A stretch of 64,000 nucleotides of DNA from DASXZH01 sp036502005 (lineage in GTDB: Bacteria; Armatimonadota; Fimbriimonadia; Fimbriimonadales; Fimbriimonadaceae): assembly GCA_036502005.1 (NCBI GenBank), contig DASXZH010000030.1:7934-71933 (forward strand). Direction: 5' to 3'. The translations under genes were made by a program, and so were the position numbers. Shown piece by piece: positions 9,094-17,834 of the stretch; the stretch's first letter is position 1, and the number at the start of each line of letters is the position of its first letter. The notes below the pieces were generated by a model. It made no database searches. It had not been told where the DNA came from and was given only the letters and a program-made list of their open reading frames with translations.

Positions 9094-10329
9094 ATGTATC
9101 AGGCACCCTTGCCCGAGGAATATCAGGAGTTATCTGCCGAAGAGACTTCGGCCAGAATAAAAGCCGCTAAAGCTAAGCTCGAACCCGACCTGGTCATTCT
9201 TGGCCACCACTACCAACGAAGCGAGATCATTGAGCACGCCGATTTCCGCGGCGACAGCTACAAGCTCTGTCTCGATGCCGGCAAACGCGAAGAGGCTAAG
9301 TTCATCGTCTTCTGCGGTGTCCACTTTATGGCCGAAAGCGCGGCCGTCCTGACCAACAAACGCGTAATCCTGCCCAACCTCGCTGCTGGCTGTTCGATGG
9401 CCGATATGGCCAATATTCTCCAAGTCCGGCGGTGCTGGGCCGAACTTGAGCAAGTAACCGACACACACGAGATTATCCCAATCACTTACATCAACTCCGC
9501 CGCCAACCTGAAGGCGTTTGTAGGAGAGCGAGGGGGAACCGTTTGCACCTCCACCAATGCGCCGAAAATTGTGGAATGGGCACTGGGCCGGGGCTCCAAG
9601 GTTTTATTCTTGCCCGACCAGCATCTGGGCCGCAACACCGCTGTCGCGCTGGGCTTCAATCCGGATGTTCCCCCTCCCCTGCTCCACCAAAAGGGGCACC
9701 AGACCGCACAAGACATCGGTCAGGTTTCCCCCTTGAACCCCCTCCGAATGGATACGACTCCCGGGAGCAGGGGAGGGGGGATTCCTGACCCTGACATGGT
9801 TCTTTGGGATCCCTTCAAACCCCTCGGTGGCAACACGCCAGAAGCCATACAAAGGGCCAAGTTCATTTTGTGGAAGGGGCACTGCAGCGTCCACGCCCGT
9901 TTCGCGCTCGAACAAGTCGAAAAAGCTCGGCAAGCAGACCCAAGCGTCCAAATCCTGGTCCACCCAGAATGCTCCCTAGAGGTTGTAAACGCAAGCGATC
10001 TTTACGGCTCGACCGAGTTTATTATCAAAACGGTGGAAGCCGCCCCTGCCGGCTCCTCGTGGGCGATCGGGACCGAGATCAATCTTGTCAACCGGCTCGC
10101 TCAGGAGTATCCGGATAAGAGAATCACTTGCTTGGATTCCCAAATCTGCCCCTGTTCAACGATGTACAGAATCCACCCCAGCTTTCTGCTGTGGTGCCTG
10201 GAATCGCTGGTAGAAGGCAAGGTGATGAACGAGGTTAAAGTTGCGCCCCAAATCGCCCAGTGGGCAAAAGTGGCCTTGGATCGAATGATCGAGATCACAT
10301 CGGGCAAACCCATGGCCCATGTGGATTGA
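9094..10329 (+). CDS. nadA: Quinolinate synthase A
   Basis: 411 aa. NadA condenses iminoaspartate with dihydroxyacetone phosphate to quinolinate in de novo NAD synthesis, using an oxygen-sensitive 4Fe-4S cluster. Seen: LGHHYQRSEI near the N-terminus, three candidate cluster cysteines in AAGCSMADMAN, LVHPECSLEVV and ICPCSTMYRIHP, plus the substrate region CTSTNAPKIVEWAL and FLPDQHLGRNTA. A strong site GAAGGAG sits 7-8 bases before the ATG. An extra block of about 40 residues, rich in Pro and Gly, interrupts the region between ALGFN and PDMVLWDPF. It is encoded by a palindromic element (9670-9779) and makes the protein longer than usual. nadB and nadC are not nearby. Confidence 0.95.
   Translation: MYQAPLPEEYQELSAEETSARIKAAKAKLEPDLVILGHHYQRSEIIEHADFRGDSYKLCLDAGKREEAKFIVFCGVHFMAESAAVLTNKRVILPNLAAGCSMADMANILQVRRCWAELEQVTDTHEIIPITYINSAANLKAFVGERGGTVCTSTNAPKIVEWALGRGSKVLFLPDQHLGRNTAVALGFNPDVPPPLLHQKGHQTAQDIGQVSPLNPLRMDTTPGSRGGGIPDPDMVLWDPFKPLGGNTPEAIQRAKFILWKGHCSVHARFALEQVEKARQADPSVQILVHPECSLEVVNASDLYGSTEFIIKTVEAAPAGSSWAIGTEINLVNRLAQEYPDKRITCLDSQICPCSTMYRIHPSFLLWCLESLVEGKVMNEVKVAPQIAQWAKVALDRMIEITSGKPMAHVD
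9670..9779. repeat. In-frame palindromic insertion inside nadA
   Basis: Two perfect 16-base arms, 9670-9685 and its reverse complement at 9764-9779 (GGAGCAGGGGAGGGGG), enclose 78 bases. The element keeps the nadA frame open and codes for a Pro/Gly-rich loop absent from the conserved NadA core. This is the behaviour of palindromic elements that tolerate insertion into genes. Confidence 0.8.
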
Positions 10330-10367
10330 CGAAGGAAAGTAAATCGCGGTAGTCGTTTTGGAGTGCG

Positions 10368-10413
10368 GGAATTTATTCCCGCTTTGCTCAGGCGATTTAT
10401 CGCCGCGACGTCA
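10368..10413 (+). repeat. REP-like double-hairpin element, copy C
   Basis: GGAGTGC is followed by hairpin CGGGAATTTATTCCCG, linker CTTTGCTCAGG and hairpin GGCGATTTATCGCC. Stems differ from copy A but pair internally. Confidence 0.7.
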
Positions 10414-10493
10414 CTACGCCCTTAGAGGTGTGACTCTCAGCAATCCGCTCCGGGTTAGGCCTGATGCCATGAGTGTTGGCAATTGAACCTAAA

Positions 10494-10640
10494 CGTCTGT
10501 GTCGCCCCTTTGGGGCTTTGAGAATCAAGGCGGTCAACTACCAGGCCTTCGGCCTTCGCTAAGTCTTCTCGGCCCCTTGGGCCTACATCCGGTGCCCCGA
10601 ATCGACTCAAGCTTTTGAAACCGGATGGCCTTGCCTGGTT
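10494..10640. repeat. Dispersed intergenic modules shared with 6689-6750
   Basis: The GTGTCGCCCCTTTGGGGCTTT hairpin region (reverse complement of the module at 6689) and, further on, ACCGGATGGCCTTGCC are repeated here, with additional short palindromes between them. The order and relative orientation differ from the first locus, so these are independent repeat units. Confidence 0.55.
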
Positions 10641-10713
10641 ATCCCTCCGGCTAGGTCCCGTTTTTCTGGCTGCTAGTTACCGTTTACCGTTTACTGTTAC
10701 TGTTTAACGCCCC

Positions 10714-13056
10714 TCATGCCATCATCGCGGCTTTACTCTGTAAAGCGAGGCCCAGAGCCTCTTCAACACGCTGCACGGCGACGATCTGGATCTCCGAAAT
10801 AATCTCCGCTGGCAACAAGCTCGCCTCGGCCAGGTTCCGCTGAGGCAAAACCAGTTTCTTAAAGCCGAGCCGGTGCGCGGCCAAGATCTTCTCCCGAACT
10901 CCGCCGACTGGAAGCACCAACCCGCGCAGGCTAATCTCGCCGGTAATAGCAACCTCGGAGCTAACCGGCACGCCAGTATAGGCTGAGGCAATAGCAATCG
11001 CCATGGCAAGCCCTGCGCTGGGGCCCTCTTTTGAGCTTTGAGCCTGGGTTGCGTGGATATGCACGTCCTTCCAAAACTCGGCCTTGTGAAGGCCGGTTAC
11101 CGCCCCCGACCGCAGGAACGAAATTGCGGTTTCCGCCGATTCCCGCATCACGTTGCCCATATTGCCGGTAAGCCTAATCTCGGGGAGATCGGAAAGTGGC
11201 TCTAAGAACGCGGCCTCGATTTGAATCATGTCGCCGCCGTTGCCTGCAACCACAATGCTCCAAGCGCATCCCACCGAATCTGCACGGTGCGCAACGCCCA
11301 AACCAGGTTCACCCAAGTATTCGGCTAACCCAGGTGCCGTAATCTCGAACTCACCAGAGCCGTTCTCAACAACAGATTTGGCCATCTTGCGGCAGAGGTG
11401 GCCAATATGCCGTTCCAGCTGCCGTACACCTGGTTCGTTCGTGTATTGATCGATGATTTGCCGAATTGCCTCCCCGCTGACGCTAACTCCAAACCCCTGC
11501 AACCCGTGGGTCTCAATGGCTTTTGGTAGCAGGTGATCCGTTGCAATCATCATCTTCTCAAACACGCTGTAGCTGGAGAAAGGGACGATCTCCAGGCGGT
11601 CGCGCAAGGCCGGCGGAAGGTCGTCGCAACTGTTGGCGGTCGTGATGAAGAGCACGTCGCTTAGGTCGATCGGGAACTCAACAAAATGGTCCGTATAAGC
11701 CTTGCTGAGGGAAGGGTCAAGCGCCTCCAGGAGCACGCTCAGAACATCGGACCGCATTCCGTCCTTGCCAACTTTGTCCAACTCATCCAGCAGGCAAACG
11801 GGGTTCTTGCTGCCGCAGTTAATCAAGCCTTGGATAAGTCTTCCCGGCCCTGCCCCCACATAGGTTTTCCTGTGTCCACGCAGTTCGGCCTCATCATGCA
11901 AACCACCGAGCGAAATGCTCATGAGCTTCCGCCCAAGGGCTTCCGCGATCTTTGCGGCAAAACTCGTTTTGCCCACACCTGGAGGGCCTTCAAAGCAAAG
12001 CACGTTGCCGCTATAGCGTCCGCTAAGCTTGCGAACCGCCATGAACTCAAGAACCCTTTCCTTAACGTTGTCTAACTTTGCGTGGCTGCTATCCAGCAAC
12101 GCGCGGGCTACGGCCAGATCCAGATGGTCGGGCGTGGTTTCGAACCAAGGAATCTCAAGCAGGGTATCGATATGTTTGTGGAGCACGCCAGTTTCTGGGG
12201 AATCCGAGCCTAGAGCTTCCATCTTCCTAGCTTGCCCCTGCAAATGCGAGGCTACAACCTCCGGCAATCGCCGACCGGCGATCCGAAGGTCCATTTTCTG
12301 GAGCTCGCTTTGCGAGTCGCCGTACAGTTCTTGCTGGATGGCGGAAAGCTGGGACCTAAGAACAAACTCGCGCTGGGACTCAGCTATCTTCTCATCCGCC
12401 AGATGGCGGATCTCCTTTCGGCGGTCCAACACATGCAGTTGCCTACGCAACAGCGAAAAGACTTCCTCTAGTCTCTTACTCGGGTCCAACTCTTCTAAAA
12501 CCTGCTGTTTCTCGGCCGGGGCAAGCGAAAGATAGTGTGCGATATGGTCCGCGAGTTCGCCTGCACCCTCCAAATGGGCGATCGCCTCGTTGGCTTCGGG
12601 AGGAACGGAAGAATCTTGGGCGACCACTTCAAAGAACGTGGCCCGTGCTTCCGCAATAAGCTCAGTAGGAGCAACCGCCTCAGGACACGAAAGCATCTCG
12701 GTTTCCGCCCAGAACATCGATTTGGAAGCAACCAGTTTCGAAGCCCGCGCCCGTCCCAATCCGCGCAGAACGACTCGAATAGAGCCATCCGGCAGCGGCG
12801 TGCTGTGGAGCACCTCGCTGAGGATTCCGATTGGATAGAGATCACGCGATTTAGGTTCGGTAAGCGCCATATCTCGCTGGCTGAGAACCAAGAGCTGGGT
12901 TCGGTTTCCAAGAGCGGTTTGGATGGCCCCCAGAGATCGCTCCCGGGCCACATGCACAGTGTTCAGCAGCCCAGGAAAATGGACTGTATCACGAAGCGGA
13001 AGTACCGGAAGCCGGTGCTTCATTTGGGCTATCGAATCCGCGGCTTTTCGTGGCAT
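10714..13056 (-). CDS. lon: ATP-dependent protease Lon
   Basis: 780 aa from ATG 13056 (a TTG two codons earlier is possible). Lon degrades misfolded and regulatory proteins in the cytosol. N-terminal LonA substrate domain begins with LPVLPLRDTVHFPG; a long helical linker follows; Walker A GPPGVGKTS at about 357-365, Walker B LLDELDK at about 422-428; the proteolytic dyad is Ser680 in KEGPSAGLAMA and Lys723 in VGGVREKILAAH. Length and order are those of a normal LonA. The usual GLAWTxxGG segment at the start of the protease domain is diverged (CAWSIVVAGNGGDM). A GbsR-type regulator gene lies 53 bases upstream on the same strand and may be co-transcribed. Confidence 0.95.
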   Translation of the reverse strand: MPRKAADSIAQMKHRLPVLPLRDTVHFPGLLNTVHVARERSLGAIQTALGNRTQLLVLSQRDMALTEPKSRDLYPIGILSEVLHSTPLPDGSIRVVLRGLGRARASKLVASKSMFWAETEMLSCPEAVAPTELIAEARATFFEVVAQDSSVPPEANEAIAHLEGAGELADHIAHYLSLAPAEKQQVLEELDPSKRLEEVFSLLRRQLHVLDRRKEIRHLADEKIAESQREFVLRSQLSAIQQELYGDSQSELQKMDLRIAGRRLPEVVASHLQGQARKMEALGSDSPETGVLHKHIDTLLEIPWFETTPDHLDLAVARALLDSSHAKLDNVKERVLEFMAVRKLSGRYSGNVLCFEGPPGVGKTSFAAKIAEALGRKLMSISLGGLHDEAELRGHRKTYVGAGPGRLIQGLINCGSKNPVCLLDELDKVGKDGMRSDVLSVLLEALDPSLSKAYTDHFVEFPIDLSDVLFITTANSCDDLPPALRDRLEIVPFSSYSVFEKMMIATDHLLPKAIETHGLQGFGVSVSGEAIRQIIDQYTNEPGVRQLERHIGHLCRKMAKSVVENGSGEFEITAPGLAEYLGEPGLGVAHRADSVGCAWSIVVAGNGGDMIQIEAAFLEPLSDLPEIRLTGNMGNVMRESAETAISFLRSGAVTGLHKAEFWKDVHIHATQAQSSKEGPSAGLAMAIAIASAYTGVPVSSEVAITGEISLRGLVLPVGGVREKILAAHRLGFKKLVLPQRNLAEASLLPAEIISEIQIVAVQRVEEALGLALQSKAAMMA

Positions 13057-13109
13057 CCCCAACTCAACATACCATCGAGTTCAACGAAAGGAAGCCGGAC
13101 GAGGCAAAA

Positions 13110-13694
13110 TCAGGTCTTCTTGGCAGTGGATTTGGGGTTGGCGGGAGTAAGAAACGAGCTTTGGGCTTTAAGGCCCGTAACGGTCTCGAAGAAGACGTTG
13201 TCGGTGCTGAACACCTGCTGGTACACGGCATCCAGAAGGTCGAAGACCTCTAACAGGCCCTGCAGCCGATTCCTAAAAGTGAGCTGCTCTTCGGTTTCGG
13301 AAGTATCCGGCAGCATGGCAATGCACTCCCGAATGGCTCTTGCCGTTGGGTCGATTTCTCGCCTCTTTCTTTCCCTAACTACCCGAGCGAACATCTGCCA
13401 CGCATCGGTTTCGCTTTGATAGGTGTCGCGCCTTTCACCGGGACGGCGAAACCGCCGGACAATGCCCCAATCCATAAGATCGCGCAGACTCATGCTCGCA
13501 TTGCCGCGGCTGATCAGAAGTCTTTGCATGATCTCGTCAACGGTCAGGGGCTTACCGGCCACAAATAGCAGCGCGTGGATTTGGGCCATGGTCCGGTTGA
13601 TTCCCCAACTGGAACTCATACGCCCCCACTCCAAGATGAATTGGTCTTGCGCTCGAACCAGAGTTTCGTTTTCGAATTGATCCTGTTTAGGCAT
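13110..13694 (-). CDS. GbsR/MarR-family transcriptional regulator
   Basis: 194 aa. A winged helix-turn-helix lies in residues about 35-90 (MAQIHALLFVAGKPLTVDEI, then LLISRGNASMSLRDLMDWG and RFRRPGERRDTY for the wing). The C-terminal half is helical and suits dimerisation. The layout matches the GbsR group of MarR-like regulators, which often control osmoprotectant or membrane-stress genes. ATG 13694 is preceded by ATGAGGC as ribosome site. An imperfect palindrome with a repeated half-site sits directly upstream (13699-13724), suggesting autoregulation. It precedes lon on the same strand and could regulate it. Confidence 0.85.
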   Translation of the reverse strand: MPKQDQFENETLVRAQDQFILEWGRMSSSWGINRTMAQIHALLFVAGKPLTVDEIMQRLLISRGNASMSLRDLMDWGIVRRFRRPGERRDTYQSETDAWQMFARVVRERKRREIDPTARAIRECIAMLPDTSETEEQLTFRNRLQGLLEVFDLLDAVYQQVFSTDNVFFETVTGLKAQSSFLTPANPKSTAKKT

Positions 13695-13698
13695 GCCT

Positions 13699-13724
13699 CA
13701 TAACATTATGCATTTGCCCATAAC
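13699..13724. promoter_or_regulatory. Probable operator of the GbsR-type regulator
   Basis: CATAACATTATG (13699-13710) has dyad arms CATAA/TTATG, and a further half-site CATAAC begins at 13719, 20 bases after the first. It lies within 30 bases of the regulator start, between divergent genes. Binding by the regulator is inferred from position only. Confidence 0.45.
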
Positions 13725-13772
13725 ACTGCACTTAGCGGATAAGGCTGAATTAGTCAAACAGATGTACCGAAA

Positions 13773-14363
13773 ATGAATTTGAGTCGGGGCATGCTTAAGA
13801 AACATTTCTTTAACACAAGAGCTCGAATCCAGAGGATCCGCGATGCAAAGCTATTCTCGGGGTGGGTTCGGAGTTTCTCGGGCACGACCGTCGTCGTGAC
13901 GCTTAACCGCGATGAAAACGTGAGGCCTGGCGAATCGTTTGTGTTTCAAGTGCAGGGGCCGGGCAGCGTTGCAATGTTTACAGCAGTGCTAGAACTCGCT
14001 TTTGGCACTGAGTTGACCCTAAAGCTCGTCAGCGAGGTTAGATTCACGAAGAGCGAAGGCTCGATGAGGCTGCTCGTTGAGGGTATGACGGGCCAGTTGA
14101 TTTACGACGAATATGAACTCGAAGTTACAATTTTGGATCTGTCCGAGAACGGGGCGGGCGTCGTCACCGATGAGTCCTTGGAAAAAGGAACCGGCATCCA
14201 GCTTATCATCGATTCACCGCAAGGCAGAGTTGACTGCGCCGGCGAAGTAATCTATTGTCGGCCGCTAGATGATAACCAGTATCGTATTGGAATGAGCATT
14301 AAGCCCCAGAACCGGGTCGATACTGCGCGCTGGCAGCGGCTTCTCTTTTCCGATGCTGCCTAA
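13773..14363 (+). CDS. PilZ-like domain protein lacking the RxxxR motif
   Basis: 196 aa. The C-terminal half has the PilZ beta-barrel signature: VTILDLSENGAGVVTDE (the D/NxSxxG element), then GTGIQLIIDSPQGRVDCAGEV and DDNQYRIGMSI. The Arg-rich c-di-GMP motif RxxxR that normally precedes the barrel is not seen, the corresponding stretch being YDEYELEV, so nucleotide binding is doubtful. The N-terminal 100 residues form another beta-rich domain (YcgR-like arrangement). The neighbouring HD-GYP gene, a c-di-GMP phosphodiesterase candidate, makes a signalling link plausible. It is divergent from the GbsR gene and overlaps the ferredoxin gene by four bases at the 3' end. Confidence 0.75.
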   Translation: MNLSRGMLKKHFFNTRARIQRIRDAKLFSGWVRSFSGTTVVVTLNRDENVRPGESFVFQVQGPGSVAMFTAVLELAFGTELTLKLVSEVRFTKSEGSMRLLVEGMTGQLIYDEYELEVTILDLSENGAGVVTDESLEKGTGIQLIIDSPQGRVDCAGEVIYCRPLDDNQYRIGMSIKPQNRVDTARWQRLLFSDAA

Positions 14364-14638
14364 CCTGAGATGCGGCGGCCTTCAACGGCATTTTTCTCGA
14401 TAAACTCCCGCCAGTTGGCCGGCACATCGGTGTCGACAAAAATTGCGGTGACGGGACACTCCGGTTCACACAAACCACAATCGATGCATTCATCTGGGTT
14501 GATGACGACCATATCGTCGATCTCATAGATGCAATCGACGGGGCAAACGGTCATGCAAGACTTATCTTTGACTCCGATACAAGGCTCGGTTACGACATAG
14601 GGCAACGGGCAAACACCTCTAGAGACATTTTGACGCAT
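14360..14638 (-). CDS. 7Fe (3Fe-4S/4Fe-4S) ferredoxin, FdxA type
   Basis: 92 aa from ATG 14638. The frame extends further upstream, but that part overlaps the HD-GYP gene and lacks ferredoxin character. YVVTEPCIGVKDKSCMTVCP and CIDCGLCEPECPVTAI provide the cysteines of the 3Fe-4S and 4Fe-4S clusters as in the Azotobacter FdI/FdxA group, a low-potential cytoplasmic electron carrier. The acidic C-terminal tail with WREFIEKNA also fits. An AAGGCGAGG ribosome site precedes the ATG. It follows the HD-GYP gene after 25 bases and is probably co-transcribed, without an obvious functional link. Confidence 0.93.
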   Translation of the reverse strand: MRQNVSRGVCPLPYVVTEPCIGVKDKSCMTVCPVDCIYEIDDMVVINPDECIDCGLCEPECPVTAIFVDTDVPANWREFIEKNAVEGRRISG

Positions 14639-14663
14639 CCGCGCCTCGCCTTGCGAGATTATT

Positions 14664-15968
14664 CTAGGCAGCTTTGTGGTTAAAGGTAGTTGTGCTGCGC
14701 TCTCGGGCGATTGCGCGAGCAAAGGCTTCCACAATTTCTTTATCTACCTTATGCAGGGCCGCTTCTCTTCGGAGTTCATCGATGGCGACGCGGGTCGGCA
14801 AACCCTTACGGTAAGCCCGATTGGAGGTCATCGCGTCGAATATGTCGGCAATGGCCGCTATGCGCACCAGGAAGGGGATTTCGTCGCCCTTAAGGCCTAG
14901 GGGATAGCCGCTGCCATCCAGCCGCTCGTGGTGCAGCCGAACGATGGGAGCGCATTCGCGAAGCATGGGTATGCCTTGAATCATCTCGTAGCCCATCTCG
15001 GAGTGGCGTTTGACGATATCGAACTCTTCACTGGTGAGCCCGGATGGTTTCGTAAGAATCTCGTCGGGAATGCCAATCTTGCCGATGTCATGGATGAGGG
15101 TTCCCATCTTCAGCGTTCTTAGCTCGTGAGCGCTGAGGCCGAAGTATTCGCCGACCATGATGCTGTATTGCATCACTCGCTCGGAATGGCCGGCTGTATA
15201 TGGGTCTTTCGCTTCCACTGCCTTCACTAGCGACTCCACCATGGCCGTAAAGTTGGCTTCCAGGTCGCTCAGGGCCGTGGTGAGCATGAAATTCTTGCGC
15301 TCGACTTCGGCGTTGTATTTCTGAAGCTCTAAGGTCGCGTTGGCAGCTTCGGAAACATCGATGTTGAAACCGAGCAGATGCCTGAATCGGCCATCCGCTT
15401 CGTAAACCGGCACACCGCGCATCTCAATGAATCTCTCATCAAAAAACTGATTACTGATGCGCAGTTTCATGTGGAAAGGTTCTTCGCGCCTACAGCACCG
15501 ATCTAGTTCCTTTAGGGCCCATCCACGGTCTTCCTCATGAAGCGCCCGCGAAAATGCTTTGACCGGGTTTTCGGAAGGCTGGCGCAGCACCTGCTCATCC
15601 CAGGACCAGTTTGTGTACTGGAAGGAACCGTCCACATACGTGAAAAGCCCGATGGGAAGGTTTTCTAAAACCTGTTGATAGGACGCCTTTAGAGCGATGG
15701 TTTCAGCTTGAGACTTGATGAGCTGCTGCTGCTGCCTTGTCGTCTTTTTAAACAACATGACGCCGGCAATAGAAAGGGCAGTTACAAGGCCCGCGAGCAA
15801 AAGAAGAATACTGCCGCTGGCGACCATAACATCGCGAAAGGAGGCATTGAAGTTTGCGCGCTCCAAGAGATCAAGAAGCAGGATCTCTAATAGGCCAAGC
15901 GCTGCCGCGACTCCTATCACTAGAAAGAGACGCCGTGTTAATCGATTTCTTGCGGAACGCTCTTTCAT
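14664..15968 (-). CDS. PAS and HD-GYP domain protein, predicted c-di-GMP phosphodiesterase
   Basis: 434 aa from ATG 15968 (a longer frame to 16034 has no better start). Two membrane helices (about 10-35 and 48-70), then a PAS-like sensor (LPIGLFTYVDGSFQYTNWSW, ending with FNIDVSEAANATLE), a coiled linker and the HD-GYP domain. The domain keeps the metal ligands and signature: SERVMQYS, LIHDIGKIGIPDEIL, RHSEMGYEMI and LHHERLDGSGYP, so hydrolysis of cyclic di-GMP is expected. It would sit in the inner membrane. The PilZ-like protein nearby on the other strand is a possible, but probably non-binding, partner. Confidence 0.9.
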   Translation of the reverse strand: MKERSARNRLTRRLFLVIGVAAALGLLEILLLDLLERANFNASFRDVMVASGSILLLLAGLVTALSIAGVMLFKKTTRQQQQLIKSQAETIALKASYQQVLENLPIGLFTYVDGSFQYTNWSWDEQVLRQPSENPVKAFSRALHEEDRGWALKELDRCCRREEPFHMKLRISNQFFDERFIEMRGVPVYEADGRFRHLLGFNIDVSEAANATLELQKYNAEVERKNFMLTTALSDLEANFTAMVESLVKAVEAKDPYTAGHSERVMQYSIMVGEYFGLSAHELRTLKMGTLIHDIGKIGIPDEILTKPSGLTSEEFDIVKRHSEMGYEMIQGIPMLRECAPIVRLHHERLDGSGYPLGLKGDEIPFLVRIAAIADIFDAMTSNRAYRKGLPTRVAIDELRREAALHKVDKEIVEAFARAIARERSTTTFNHKAA

Positions 15969-16041
15969 CGTGCTTTCGCCTATCCTGGTGAATAGAGAAT
16001 CAATTTTATTTTCGGCAGATATTCTCCCCAACAATAAGAAA

Positions 16042-16073
16042 AATCGGGCTGTTTCAGTTGAAACAGCCCGATT
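16042..16073 (-). terminator. Intrinsic terminator of the stalk-domain gene
   Basis: Perfect 14-base stem AATCGGGCTGTTTC / GAAACAGCCCGATT with a 4-base loop. On the minus strand the 3' arm is followed by TTTTTCTT. It lies 22 bases after the stop of the gene ending at 16095. Confidence 0.85.
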
Positions 16074-16094
16074 CTAGTCGTTTTATTTGTGAGC

Positions 16095-17762
16095 TTAGTG
16101 CTTCTTTTTAATGCTTGTGATTAGGACATGGTTTGTGACCGGGTCGTAATCGACTTCTACGTCGAGAGCATCTTGAATGAAGCTTAGGGGAACGATGGTT
16201 CGGCCGTGATCGATGAAAGGAGTTAGGTCAAGCGTTACGGGGAGGTTATTCACCTTTGCAAGCTTGTCTCCGATCTTGATGTAGATCACGTGACCTTCGC
16301 CTACCGCATCCACCGATTTCGTCTGATTCGTCCACTTTACTTTTCCGCCGCTCTGTTCGAACAGATATCGGAAAGGCGTTAGGGGAACGTTGTTTTCGAC
16401 CCTCGGCTTCACTGCATCGAACTTAACCGTCTTGGCATTGAGCTGGATCGAGTAAGTTCCAACATTTGGGAGCTTGGTTCCGTGGGCGATGGCAACTTTG
16501 GCGGTGCCGCGGGCCTTTACCGTCGTTTCAACCTTTGTAGTTGGCTTTGCGGGGGCTGCAACTTTAACCTCTGGCTTTGAAACGGTAGGCTTCACAACCG
16601 AGATCGAAACCGTGTCGTCAGATTTTGATTTCGTAAGAGCTAGAGTTGCCGCATTTACCTTCGGCAATGCAGGAATGTTTCTTGCGGCCGGAATCGATAC
16701 CGGAGTTGTATGAGCAAGTGCCACGCCTTTAGTCAAATGGGACCCGCTGGGACCGATTGGCCCGCTCAGGGTTGGCTGGGTTGGAGCAGCTTCAAAAGCG
16801 ACCCGCTTACCGGTTGGAAGCAAGATTCGCGGTCCGATAGCGACTGCGTTTGCAAGTCCTTCAGTCTTTACGCCGCTTGCAACTCCCAAGTCCGGGTGAA
16901 CAGCGTTGTTGATTGCTAACGCTGGCTTGACGTGCTTAACTACTGTCGGCACAACCGCCTTGGTCGCTCTATTTGCAGCGTTTGCGTTTGCAAGCTGCGC
17001 AGCTTTAACTCCAGCCGAACCTTGAGCGACAAGCTTTGGAGGAGCAACACTTGTTTGCAGGGTGGGAGCCACCTTCGGAGTTGTTGCTAAAACTTCAGGC
17101 TGCGAGAACTGGCGATAGGTGTTACCACCGGGGTTGTTCACATAAAGCTTGACCTTACTGGTTTTGTAGGTCGTGCTGGAATCGTCCACCACCCAGGCTT
17201 CGACGTCATGCCAGCCGTTCGCGTCTCTGGTGGTGTCCCAGATATAGTCGAAGGGGGCGCTGTTCGTCATCGACTTGAACTGATTGTCGATGAAGAAGCT
17301 CACATATGTGTTGTGGAGTTCTTTGCCAAATCCGACGGCGATTTGAACGGGGCCCTGAACCGTCGTTCCCACTTTGGGCATCTGAAGGAACACAGGAGCC
17401 TTTGCGCCTTGATCGGCGGCAACCGTGCTCTTTTCCGTGCCAACAAGGTTTCCGCCCTTGTCGTAAAGCCTTACTTCGACATCGTTATTCCCGCCGCTTA
17501 AGCTGGAAAGGTCGATGGTGAAGTTCGTTTCACCCTTTGCCTGTCCCGGGTCTGTGCTGCGCGTACCAAAGCTAACTCCGTTCAGTCTCATTTCAACGAG
17601 CGCGACATGAGCGCCGTTGTAACGAACGGTAAGCGTAGGGCTGTTCAGTGCGTGATCGATCACGATCTTCGCATCCTGAATGCTTGCTACTGCGAGAGAG
17701 CCTGTACCCAACAACAGCCCAAGGGCGCATATCCTAGCGATCCAATTACTTGATTTCAGCAT
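16095..17762 (-). CDS. Secreted protein with copper-amine-oxidase-type stalk domain
   Basis: 555 aa with an N-terminal signal peptide (LIWIARICALGLLLG-like, cleaved near VASIQD). Two beta-sandwich (Ig-like) domains follow: about 28-115 and 118-215 (the second with IWDTTRDANGWHDVEAWVVD, typical of Big/fibronectin-like repeats). A low-complexity Ala/Thr/Val/Lys-rich linker of about 220 residues leads to a C-terminal domain from about 445 (VKPRVENNVPLTPFRYLFEQ, then HGRTIVPLSFIQDALDVEV), which matches the N-terminal stalk domain of copper amine oxidases, common as a wall-binding module. No enzyme motif. An AGAGGGG ribosome site, a promoter-like TTGACA upstream and a strong terminator downstream make it a single-gene unit. 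Confidence 0.75.
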   Translation of the reverse strand: MLKSSNWIARICALGLLLGTGSLAVASIQDAKIVIDHALNSPTLTVRYNGAHVALVEMRLNGVSFGTRSTDPGQAKGETNFTIDLSSLSGGNNDVEVRLYDKGGNLVGTEKSTVAADQGAKAPVFLQMPKVGTTVQGPVQIAVGFGKELHNTYVSFFIDNQFKSMTNSAPFDYIWDTTRDANGWHDVEAWVVDDSSTTYKTSKVKLYVNNPGGNTYRQFSQPEVLATTPKVAPTLQTSVAPPKLVAQGSAGVKAAQLANANAANRATKAVVPTVVKHVKPALAINNAVHPDLGVASGVKTEGLANAVAIGPRILLPTGKRVAFEAAPTQPTLSGPIGPSGSHLTKGVALAHTTPVSIPAARNIPALPKVNAATLALTKSKSDDTVSISVVKPTVSKPEVKVAAPAKPTTKVETTVKARGTAKVAIAHGTKLPNVGTYSIQLNAKTVKFDAVKPRVENNVPLTPFRYLFEQSGGKVKWTNQTKSVDAVGEGHVIYIKIGDKLAKVNNLPVTLDLTPFIDHGRTIVPLSFIQDALDVEVDYDPVTNHVLITSIKKKH

Positions 17763-17799
17763 TAACCCCTCTGGCCAATTAGTTCCCCTGCAGAGAAAC

Positions 17800-17834
17800 T
17801 ATCCTATTCTTACACGAACAGACCGAATTGTCAA
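17800..17834 (-). promoter_or_regulatory. Putative sigma70-type promoter of the stalk-domain gene
   Basis: A perfect -35 hexamer TTGACA (complement of 17829-17834) lies about 70 bases upstream of the start. The -10 is less clear: TAAGAA at 16-base spacing, or TAGGAT further on. Confidence 0.4.

Larger units (their letters stand above)
10330..10713. other. Intergenic region nadA to lon (convergent)
   Basis: 384 bases between two convergent genes, no gene seen. It contains REP-like copy C (10368-10413), the GCCCC/GGGGC hairpin module (10500-10525), palindromes such as AGGCCTTCGGCCTT (10542) and the ACCGGATGGCCTTGCC module (10620-10636). The hairpins could also end transcription from both sides. 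Confidence 0.6.
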
